Shown: in pieces, positions 1-5,080 of the stretch
Position numbering within the stretch: the first letter of the stretch is position 1
How the letters are laid out: the number at the start of each line of letters is the position of its first letter
From: Spirochaetaceae bacterium
GTDB taxonomy: Bacteria; Spirochaetota; Spirochaetia; Treponematales; Rectinemataceae
NCBI GenBank assembly: GCA_003452735.1
Contig: DMNL01000147.1
Coordinates: 1-5,080 of the forward strand
Reading direction: 5' to 3'
DNA length: 5,080 nt
Translations under genes and position numbers: made by a program
The notes under the pieces: model-generated
The model's input: the letters and a program-made list of their open reading frames with translations, nothing else
Database searches by the model: none
What the model was told of the DNA's origin: nothing

Positions 1-780
1 GGGATTCACACTTTGATTCTTCAGATTATGCTCAATACGCCCAAATATACATGGGGAATCCAGGATATTGCCAAAGCGCGCGCCTTGAGGGTGCTTGTTA
101 ATGAATTGGAAGATCCAGATTTTGCGGTAATTTTGCAGCCTCGAGGTGGGCTCGACTACTTCTCATCGAATTTAGAGAGGGCACGCGCTCAGCTGGCTTC
201 TGTTACCATGCTCATGGATGATATCGAGCCGGACAATCCCGCAAGTCCTCAGATTATTCATGTGGTGAGTTATTCAGAAGGCGTAAGGCTTGCGGATCCT
301 GAAGTGGTGGAAGAATCGGTGCGAATCACCAGGTACGCGCTCACGGAATATCGCCGTCTAAAGAAGAAAGGCGATATGCCAGAATATGGCAAGTCGGAAA
401 TGGTCGAGGCTCGAACACAAAACTTATTGAAAGAGGCTAGGAGGATGATCAAATTCATTGAAGCCACTATTCCGAATGCCTATAGTCCAATAGGTTTTTA
501 TTCAATGCTAAAATCTGGCGTTTTTCCTCTTCCTTGGCTAATTGCTTGTAAAGATGAATTCGAAGCGGCGGTTAATCAGCCCGTGCAGTTTCTGCATGGA
601 GGCGTTCATGTGGTCGATAGGGAAGGCAAGCCACTCTCCGTGAGTCAGCGGCTCTTTGGGATTGCAAAAAATCTAGAAGAGATGGGTTTTTTGCCTTCGA
701 TTTCAGGTTATGCTGACTCAAGCCGGCAGGTAAGTGGGAGCGGAGGTGGGCAAAAGGAGCACTTAGGTGAAGAACATTGA
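1..780 (+). CDS. Cobalamin-dependent mutase/aminomutase large subunit, 5'-truncated by the window (MutE/OraE-like)
   Basis: The frame is open from the first base, so the 259 visible residues are the C-terminal part of a longer protein; the internal TTG and ATG codons near the edge are not convincing starts. From memory of the families, the order of conserved blocks matches the TIM-barrel subunit of adenosylcobalamin enzymes, namely glutamate (methylaspartate) mutase epsilon chain and D-ornithine 4,5-aminomutase OraE. These blocks are IHVVSYSEG (window residues 86-94), a following helix rich in E/V/I (about 98-120), GDMP (124-127), GVFPLPWLIACK (173-184) and GGVHVVDREGKPLS (200-213). Such subunits work in the cytosol with a small B12-binding partner and catalyse radical 1,2-rearrangements of amino acids. 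The substrate-binding arginines of glutamate mutase lie upstream of the window, so the substrate cannot be assigned. The last ~17 residues are a Gly-rich polar tail outside the conserved fold. The gene overlaps the next by 14 nt, implying translational coupling. The family is fairly sure; the exact reaction is not. Confidence 0.68.
   Translation, partial: GIHTLILQIMLNTPKYTWGIQDIAKARALRVLVNELEDPDFAVILQPRGGLDYFSSNLERARAQLASVTMLMDDIEPDNPASPQIIHVVSYSEGVRLADPEVVEESVRITRYALTEYRRLKKKGDMPEYGKSEMVEARTQNLLKEARRMIKFIEATIPNAYSPIGFYSMLKSGVFPLPWLIACKDEFEAAVNQPVQFLHGGVHVVDREGKPLSVSQRLFGIAKNLEEMGFLPSISGYADSSRQVSGSGGGQKEHLGEEH
754..759 (+). promoter_or_regulatory. Ribosome binding site deciding the GTG start of the opine dehydrogenase gene
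   Basis: AAGGAG lies 7 nt before the GTG at 767, inside the end of the upstream mutase gene. The next in-frame candidate, the ATG at 833, has only a weaker AAAGG at similar spacing. The better site and the short overlap with the upstream stop favour GTG. The ATG start would still leave the Rossmann motif intact, so it is not excluded. Confidence 0.7.
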
Positions 781-1909
781 TTGGGAGGGGATAGTAGAAC
801 ACCTCGATCTTGTAGCTGCTAAAGGCAAAAAGATGGTTTGGTGTGTAGTGGGGGCGGGGAATGGCGGACTTGCTATGGCAGGCCATCTCGGAATTATGGG
901 CTTTCCGGTTCACATCTACAATCGCACCAATGAGCATCTAAATGCGATTCACTGGTATGGGGGCATCGATATTGAAGGAGCAGTGACTGGCTTTGGACCA
1001 GTGCTCCTAGCAAGCGCAGATATTGGGGAAGCTGTAGAAGGTTCGGATGTTATTATGATAGTTACTCCCTCGACTGCGCACTATAGTCTAGCTACATTGA
1101 TGGCGCCTTTTCTAAAGGATGGACAGATTGTTGTGCTCAATCCCGGAAGAACTGGAGGGGCATTAGAATTCAGGGCCGAGCTCGAGCGCCAGAAATGCAA
1201 GGCTCGTGTAGTTTTAGTCGAAGCGCAAACGTTCATATATGCCTCACGGATGATCACCAGAAATAGAGCTCATATTTTTAGTATCAAAAATGGAGTGCCC
1301 GTTAGCGCATTACCTTCGTTTCTTACCCCGGCTGTGCTAAAAGTGATCGATGTTGCTTTTCCTCAGTTCATTGCAGGGAGCAATGTTTTAGCTACGAGCC
1401 TCGAGAATATCGGGGCTGTGTTTCACCCCGCTCTGACGCTTCTAAATGCAGGATGGATAGAGTCCACAGGCGGAGATTTCGAGTATTATCTTCAAGGCAT
1501 TTCACCATCTGTGGCAAGGGTGCTCCAAACAATAGACGATGAAAGGCTTGCATTAGCCCGAGCTCTAGGAATCCGGACGGTCTCGGCGAGAGAATGGCTC
1601 TATCTAACTTACGATTCAGTGGGAGATGATCTATATACCGCGATTCGCTCAACCGTAGCTTATGCCGGGCTAAAGGCGCCGCGTTCTATCGATCATCGCT
1701 ATATATGGGAAGATGTACCTATGAGCCTTGTACCTATGGCAAGTATGGCTGCTATGTATAGCATTGAGACTCCAGCAATAAACTTAATCATAGATCTTGC
1801 GAATCTAATGCTTGGGCAGGACTATAAAGCCAATGGACGCACGGTACATTCTCTCGGCATCGAAGGTATGTCCGTGGAGGAACTCCACCGTCTTGTCACC
1901 GAGGGCTAA
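767..1909 (+). CDS. NAD(P)-dependent octopine/nopaline (opine) dehydrogenase family protein
   Basis: The 380-residue protein has the two-domain layout and usual length of the opine dehydrogenase family. The N-terminal Rossmann fold carries GAGNGG at 29-34 followed by strand-end residues YNRT (51-54); the arginine there suggests NADP(H), although NAD(H) is possible. The C-terminal helical domain holds ENIGAVFHP (213-221), whose His220 corresponds to the family's catalytic histidine. It also has the typical GISPSVARVL block (244-253) and the EDVP...GRTVHSLGIEG region (315-367). Known members reversibly join an amino acid to a 2-oxo acid by reductive amination to give secondary-amine opines, but many bacterial members have no known substrate. 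The enzyme should be cytosolic. Its start overlaps the B12 mutase gene, so it probably acts on the substrate or product of that mutase, for example by oxidising a C-N bond of the rearranged amino acid; that role is inference. The family call is strong, the substrate unknown. Confidence 0.88.
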   Translation: MKNIDWEGIVEHLDLVAAKGKKMVWCVVGAGNGGLAMAGHLGIMGFPVHIYNRTNEHLNAIHWYGGIDIEGAVTGFGPVLLASADIGEAVEGSDVIMIVTPSTAHYSLATLMAPFLKDGQIVVLNPGRTGGALEFRAELERQKCKARVVLVEAQTFIYASRMITRNRAHIFSIKNGVPVSALPSFLTPAVLKVIDVAFPQFIAGSNVLATSLENIGAVFHPALTLLNAGWIESTGGDFEYYLQGISPSVARVLQTIDDERLALARALGIRTVSAREWLYLTYDSVGDDLYTAIRSTVAYAGLKAPRSIDHRYIWEDVPMSLVPMASMAAMYSIETPAINLIIDLANLMLGQDYKANGRTVHSLGIEGMSVEELHRLVTEG

Positions 1910-1936
1910 ACAGGGCTCTCAATGGAGGAAAATTGA

Positions 1937-2620
1937 ATGAACGATATTATAATTATAATAGGACAATGGATCGACAATTTACCATCGGGGATTGGGGCAA
2001 TCCTTATTCTATTGGTAGGCTGGGCAATTGCCAAGCTCCTTAAGCTCCTTGTGCCAATTGTTTTAGCCTGGCTCAAGTTCGATGTGCTTTCGGAGAAGAT
2101 CGGTATCAAGGAATTTTTGCGCAAGGGAAATGTTAGGTATTCTGCTTCAAAGCTCATTGGTGTTTTTCTATATTGGATTGTGATGCTCTTTGCTTTGGCA
2201 AAAGCTGCATCAGTACTCGATAAAAGGGCTGCCGAGACGATTTCTTCATGGTTATATGCTGCGATTCCATCAATTCTAGCCACTATAATCACTGCGACGA
2301 TTGGCATTTTTATTGCAAATTTTCTTTCAAATTTCGTAATGACGATAATGAACAATGCAGGGCTTAGCTCAGCAACATTGGTCAAGAGACTAATTAGAGT
2401 TGTGGGCTATATCATTGTCGTCATCATGGTCGTCGAACAGCTCGGTTTTGAATCGATTGTGAATGTTCTTCTTTTATTGCTGATAGGCTCTGTAGCGCTG
2501 GGAGTTGCAATAGCGATTGGTCTTGGCTGTAAGGATATTGCCAGACAGTATGTGGAGAGCTTTCTTAGGTCGCTTCGTGAGCGCGAGCGGGCTGCGCACA
2601 GAACCGATCTTGAGGGATAA
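1937..2620 (+). CDS. Small MscS-related 'conserved TM helix' membrane protein (CmpX-like)
   Basis: The ATG follows GGAGG (1924-1928) at 8 nt, and the gene begins 27 nt after the opine dehydrogenase stop, so it probably belongs to the same operon. The 227-residue product has about five hydrophobic segments (near 17-40, 72-92, 106-130, 150-170 and 173-197). The first, with GIGAILILLVGWAIAKLL, looks like the conserved TM helix repeat of CmpX-like proteins. The last, GSVALGVAIAIGLGCKDIA (184-202), resembles the glycine/alanine-rich pore helix TM3 of MscS. The beta domain that follows TM3 in true MscS channels is missing: only a short charged Arg/Glu-rich tail remains. It is therefore probably an inner-membrane protein related to mechanosensitive channels, but channel activity is not shown. 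Its role beside an opine dehydrogenase is unclear; stress tolerance or small-solute release are possibilities. The position may equally be chance. Confidence 0.75.
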   Translation: MNDIIIIIGQWIDNLPSGIGAILILLVGWAIAKLLKLLVPIVLAWLKFDVLSEKIGIKEFLRKGNVRYSASKLIGVFLYWIVMLFALAKAASVLDKRAAETISSWLYAAIPSILATIITATIGIFIANFLSNFVMTIMNNAGLSSATLVKRLIRVVGYIIVVIMVVEQLGFESIVNVLLLLLIGSVALGVAIAIGLGCKDIARQYVESFLRSLRERERAAHRTDLEG

Positions 2621-2637
2621 ATGCTTATGCCTCTTTT
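2612..2637 (+). terminator. Probable Rho-independent terminator of the plus-strand operon
   Basis: GAGG-g-ATAA, loop ATGC, TTAT-g-CCTC is followed directly by TTTT. This makes an eight-pair stem with one G/G mismatch and a four-base loop. The TAA stop (2618-2620) of the membrane-protein gene sits in the left arm. On the minus strand the hairpin lacks a following T tract, so termination should mainly serve the plus strand. The stem is AT-rich in its upper half and the T tract is short, so efficiency may be modest. Confidence 0.6.
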
Positions 2638-2651
2638 GGTGTATGGTAGGC

Positions 2652-3596
2652 TCAATTTTTCTTTCTTGAGGATGAGAATTCCTGCTCGAGAGCTGTTCTC
2701 ATGCTTTTTATGATGTCATGAACCACAAGATGGATGCGCTTTTTATCTGCTCTATCTAAATTCTTGGTCTCTATGGGGTCACCGAATTCTACAACTACAT
2801 GGCGATATGGATTGATATGAAAACTGCCAGGTCGCATGACTTTATCTGTTCCATAGGTACATATAGGTACGATTGGAACGCCGCATAGAACTGCTGCAAA
2901 CAAGCCACCTCGGCTGAACTCACCGATTCCTTTGCCTTGGTGCATATGTCCCTCAGGGAATAATATGAGGCTTCGGCCCTTCTTCAAACGCTTTTCCATG
3001 GCTTTCAGGGCGCGCACTTCCGATTGTGTATTGCCTTGATCGACAAAGACCGAGCCGCTTGCGCGCATCCAATAAGAGAGAGCAGGAATTTTTCTAAATA
3101 AGTCATTGGCTACAAAGGCAGCGGGTTGAGGAATGCAAACGAAGAGCAGAGGTATATCCGCTGGCGATCGATGATTAGAAGCAAAAAGATAGGTCTTATC
3201 GGGAAGGATTTTTTCTGCGCCCCTCACCTCGAGATCCATTTTAGTAATTCTTATTAAGCTGCGTGCCCATAAGGAAATAGTTTCGAATACATATTGGTCG
3301 AGTTCTTTTTCGTTTTTGATTATGAAGGTGCGCGGAATTCGACGCATGGTTTTTGCCGTTCGCATGATAATACGAGGCAGCGTGAATCTGAGGTCTTCTC
3401 TAATGGAAACGCGGAGAAAGGTAAAAAGCGGCTTATTGCTCTGGGTAACGATTTCTGCATACCTGTTTCCATTTATTTCTTTTTCGATATCAAAATTGTC
3501 AGTCTTAGAAGTCGTATGGAGGTTCTGCTCCACCATTTTGAGATTAGGTCTTGAATACCTTTTCTCTTTGATATCTATATTCTCTTGGTTTGCCAT
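2652..3596 (-). CDS. PlsC-type 1-acyl-glycerol-3-phosphate acyltransferase family protein
   Basis: With the ATG at 3596 the protein has 314 residues. The acyltransferase core starts near residue 120. Motif I is NHRSPAD (141-147), with the catalytic His142/Asp147 pair. Motif II is GSVFVDQGN (181-189), motif III FPEGH (213-217), and motif IV the VPIVPICTYGT segment (239-250). The family transfers acyl groups from acyl-ACP or acyl-CoA to lysophosphatidate or related acceptors at the inner membrane. Two acceptor-site positions are unusual: the arginine normally ending motif II is Gln187, and motif III reads FPEGHM rather than FPEGTR. The acceptor may therefore not be lysophosphatidate. Residues 1-57 are a polar Lys/Asn/Glu-rich, probably disordered extension, and the protein is longer than compact PlsC proteins of about 240 residues. 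The start is uncertain: no good ribosome binding site precedes it (AGGG is 14 nt away), a TTG at 3653 would add 19 residues and an ATG at 3536 would remove 20. It lies downstream of rhaA on the same strand and converges with the membrane-protein gene. Confidence 0.82.
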   Translation of the reverse strand: MANQENIDIKEKRYSRPNLKMVEQNLHTTSKTDNFDIEKEINGNRYAEIVTQSNKPLFTFLRVSIREDLRFTLPRIIMRTAKTMRRIPRTFIIKNEKELDQYVFETISLWARSLIRITKMDLEVRGAEKILPDKTYLFASNHRSPADIPLLFVCIPQPAAFVANDLFRKIPALSYWMRASGSVFVDQGNTQSEVRALKAMEKRLKKGRSLILFPEGHMHQGKGIGEFSRGGLFAAVLCGVPIVPICTYGTDKVMRPGSFHINPYRHVVVEFGDPIETKNLDRADKKRIHLVVHDIIKSMRTALEQEFSSSRKKN

Positions 3597-3707
3597 GCGT
3601 TCGTTTTCTACCCTATATATTATAATATCTAGGTTTTGGACACTATTAGTCAAGAACGAGAATATCTGTATAGGTTTAGCTTATTGGGATTATCTACTTC
3701 TGTAAAG
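3597..3707. other. AT-rich spacer between rhaA and the acyltransferase gene
   Basis: This 111-nt stretch separates two genes on the minus strand. It is clearly richer in A and T than the flanking genes and holds the candidate promoter described for the acyltransferase. I see no hairpin followed by a T tract that would terminate rhaA here, and no convincing small gene. The acyltransferase could thus be read both from its own promoter and by read-through from rhaA. Confidence 0.5.
3617..3653 (-). promoter_or_regulatory. Candidate promoter of the acyltransferase gene
   Basis: The minus strand shows a perfect -10 TATAAT at 3624-3619, which would start transcription near 3612, about 16 nt before the ATG at 3596. 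A TTGACT at 3653-3648 resembles a -35 box but is 23 nt away, too far for a standard promoter; an overlapping TATTAT (3627-3622) leaves 20 nt. The -10 lies in a 12-nt perfect palindrome, ATATTATAATAT (3617-3628), so TATAAT occurs on both strands. In such AT-rich DNA chance matches are common. Confidence 0.33.
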
Positions 3708-4964
3708 TCATGGTCTTTTCGCCAAGACCTTCTTCTCGTAATCTTTTACATCTTCGAGCCAACTGGGACCATAAGGAACATTTTCTGTCTCGCAATAATG
3801 GTGCCATACAGCGCTAAAAGGCAGAGAGCTTGATTCTTCGATATAGGAGAGCCTTGTTCCAAAGTCTCCTTGTTCTTCCGCAGCGCGCATCTGTTCTATA
3901 GGCTCAAGAAAAGCATAGAGTAGGGCTCTTTGGGTGCTGCGTGCCCCGTTGATCCATGCCGAGATGCGATTTACGCTCGAATCGAAGTAATCGAGGGCAA
4001 GATGGACTCTATCCCAGACATGCATCCTGACGATCTCTCTACAGACATCTGTGAGCGAATCATTCCAGACGACTATGTGATCTGAGTCCCAACGCAATCC
4101 CCTGCTCAAGTGGATAATCAGGTAAGGCACATACAGAAGAGTCGAAGAAATCTTGTCCGCTATGTTTTCGGTGGGGTGGAAGTGGCCCATGTCATAGCAT
4201 AGACCAATGGCTTTTTGGGTCGCATAGCCCAGATAGAATTCGTGGGAACCTGCTACATAGGCTTCTGAGCCTATACCAAAGAGCTTGGATTCTACGCTGT
4301 CGAGTACACGGTCGTTTGGTAGTTTTTCAGAATATATGGCATCGAGAGACTCTTTGAGTCTTAAGCGCGGACCAAGGCGGTCGGCCGGCATATCTTTGTA
4401 ACCGTCAGGCACCCAGAGATTATTGACAACATGGTCCTTGAGTGTATCGGCGATGGACTGGGCTATGCGTCTGCTTGCCTTGCCATGCCGAATCCAAAAA
4501 TCTCGAATATCGTTATCTGGATGAGCTAAAGTCCAGCCGCTTTCTGCAAGAGGATGAGAAAAGAAAGTTGGATTGAAATCCAAGCCGATATGCTGTTGTT
4601 TTGCCCATTCTATCCAGCCTTCATAGTAGCGCGGCTCAAGATCGCAACGATCTACTTTGGCGCCACCTGTTTCTGCATACATGGCATGGAGGTTAAAGCG
4701 CTTTTTACCGGGTATAAGGCTGAAGGCGAAGACGGCGTCTGACCGCAGCTCTTCGGCATTGCGCGCTCGACCAGGATAGCTTCCTGTGGAGAGTATGCCA
4801 CCAGAGAGTGATGTAGCTCCGTCGAAGCCTATTACATCGTCTCCCTGCCAGCAATGGATGGAAAGTGGTATAGAGGCGAGAGTCTCTATGGCTTGATCTG
4901 TATCGATGCCAAGTTCAGCATAGGTCTCTCGTGCTGCTCGATATTCTTGCTCAGTTCTGGGCAT
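3708..4964 (-). CDS. rhaA: L-rhamnose isomerase
   Basis: The 418-residue protein aligns from end to end with E. coli RhaA (419 residues) as I recall it, with nearly one-to-one numbering. Shared blocks include SIHCWQGDDV (35-44), GLDFNPTFFSHPL (127-139), KASRR (162-166), VESKLFGIG (224-232), GHFHPTE (260-266), RWDSDH (291-296) and the C-terminal WLEDVKDYEK region. The catalytic Mn-binding residues are present as His261, Asp293 and Asp295. The second metal site (Glu225, Asp258, His285 and Asp325) is also intact, so the enzyme should be active. It interconverts L-rhamnose and L-rhamnulose in the cytosol, the first step of phosphorylative rhamnose breakdown, and normally works with RhaB kinase and RhaD aldolase, neither of which is visible here. 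The start is well supported by AGGGAGGAG (4979-4971) placed 6 nt before the ATG. Further rhamnose genes, if linked, would lie beyond 5080. Confidence 0.97.
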   Translation of the reverse strand: MPRTEQEYRAARETYAELGIDTDQAIETLASIPLSIHCWQGDDVIGFDGATSLSGGILSTGSYPGRARNAEELRSDAVFAFSLIPGKKRFNLHAMYAETGGAKVDRCDLEPRYYEGWIEWAKQQHIGLDFNPTFFSHPLAESGWTLAHPDNDIRDFWIRHGKASRRIAQSIADTLKDHVVNNLWVPDGYKDMPADRLGPRLRLKESLDAIYSEKLPNDRVLDSVESKLFGIGSEAYVAGSHEFYLGYATQKAIGLCYDMGHFHPTENIADKISSTLLYVPYLIIHLSRGLRWDSDHIVVWNDSLTDVCREIVRMHVWDRVHLALDYFDSSVNRISAWINGARSTQRALLYAFLEPIEQMRAAEEQGDFGTRLSYIEESSSLPFSAVWHHYCETENVPYGPSWLEDVKDYEKKVLAKRP

Positions 4965-4987
4965 TGAATTCTCCTCCCTTCATAGCT

Positions 4988-5000
4988 AGAAATCATTTCT
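4988..5000. promoter_or_regulatory. Perfect 13-nt palindrome upstream of rhaA, possible operator
   Basis: AGAAAT-C-ATTTCT has two 6-nt arms around a central C and lies 24-36 nt before the rhaA ATG. On the minus strand it follows TATACT (5008-5003), a possible -10, so a bound repressor would cover the start of transcription. No matching -35 is seen, and the site is short enough to arise by chance. It would partly lie inside the alternative upstream reading frame ending at 4993. Confidence 0.25.
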
Positions 5001-5080
5001 TTAGTATAGGAGCACTTTCCGAAGAAGGAGTGGTCAGCCCGCTGGCAGCTACCCCCGACCGGAATTTTTCTACTTCCCAA
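4993..5080 (-). CDS. Possible 3' end of a gene upstream of rhaA (unrecognised)
   Basis: Reading the minus strand from 5079, 28 codons are open and end at TGA (4995-4993), 28 nt before the rhaA ATG. The peptide begins WEVEKFRSG and ends SAPILKK, a plausible polar C-terminus. The short gap containing the rhaA ribosome binding site is what an operon would show and matches the 27-nt gap in the plus-strand operon. A run of 28 open codons is also expected by chance about a quarter of the time, and I cannot assign a family; a rhamnose kinase, aldolase or transporter would fit only by context. Confidence 0.33.
   Translation of the reverse strand, partial: WEVEKFRSGVAASGLTTPSSESAPILKK

Noticed and set aside
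1906..2385. A 159-codon minus-strand open frame opposite the membrane-protein gene.
   Set aside because: Antisense to a well-supported gene with a strong ribosome binding site; its sequence is repetitive Ile/Ser/Thr without recognisable motifs.
3621..3626. TATAAT on the plus strand as a promoter reading towards rhaA antisense.
   Set aside because: It exists only because the minus-strand TATAAT lies in a palindrome; there is no matching -35 and no plus-strand gene downstream.
3316..3705. A 129-codon plus-strand open frame with several hydrophobic, membrane-like stretches.
   Set aside because: It is antisense to the acyltransferase N-terminal region; the hydrophobic look is the expected complement of Lys/Glu/Asn-rich coding, and no ribosome binding site or family resemblance supports it.
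3711..3730. Inverted repeat GGTCTT/AAGACC with a 6-nt loop at the 3' end of rhaA, as a possible terminator.
   Set aside because: It lies before the stop codon and is not followed by a T tract on the minus strand, so an intrinsic terminator is not supported.
4886..5080. Minus-strand open frame running from the window edge into the first 79 nt of rhaA.
   Set aside because: It would overlap rhaA deeply, its product is Cys-rich and unlike any family I know, and the overlap region is clearly coding in the rhaA frame.
1..5080. Search for tRNA or rRNA genes, CRISPR repeats, insertion-sequence ends and long direct repeats.
   Set aside because: None were seen by eye; nearly all of the window is accounted for by the five genes and short spacers.

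Overview
The window carries five genes in two blocks, with possible gene fragments at the edges. Base composition is intermediate in GC with AT-rich intergenic DNA, and the best starts have strong GGAGG-type ribosome binding sites. A B12-dependent mutase-type subunit next to an opine-dehydrogenase-family enzyme suggests an amino-acid-using bacterium, plausibly an anaerobe such as a spirochaete or a clostridium-like firmicute. That placement is a weak inference; nothing in the window fixes the phylum.

Plus strand, 1-2637: a tightly packed operon. It begins with the 3' part of a gene for a cobalamin-dependent mutase/aminomutase large (TIM-barrel) subunit, related to the methylaspartate mutase epsilon chain and to ornithine aminomutase OraE. 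The next gene overlaps it by 14 nt, starts at GTG and encodes an NAD(P)-dependent octopine/nopaline (opine) dehydrogenase family protein. After 27 nt comes a small membrane protein of the MscS-related 'conserved TM helix' type. A hairpin followed by TTTT, whose stem includes the last stop codon, probably ends this transcript.

Minus strand, 5080-2652: rhaA, a full-length L-rhamnose isomerase with all metal ligands in place, is followed after 111 nt by a PlsC-type acyltransferase. The latter has an unusual polar N-terminal extension and altered acceptor-site motifs. Upstream of rhaA, an open frame that stops 28 nt before its start could be the tail of another gene of a rhamnose operon. The same DNA also offers a weak promoter/operator reading. 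The two blocks converge at about 2620-2652.

Functionally, the plus-strand operon looks like an uncharacterised B12-dependent amino-acid pathway: a radical carbon-skeleton or amino-group rearrangement coupled to a C-N oxidoreductase, with a membrane protein of unknown role. The minus-strand genes are ordinary by comparison: sugar isomerisation and a lipid acyltransferase, probably transcribed separately or only partly together.
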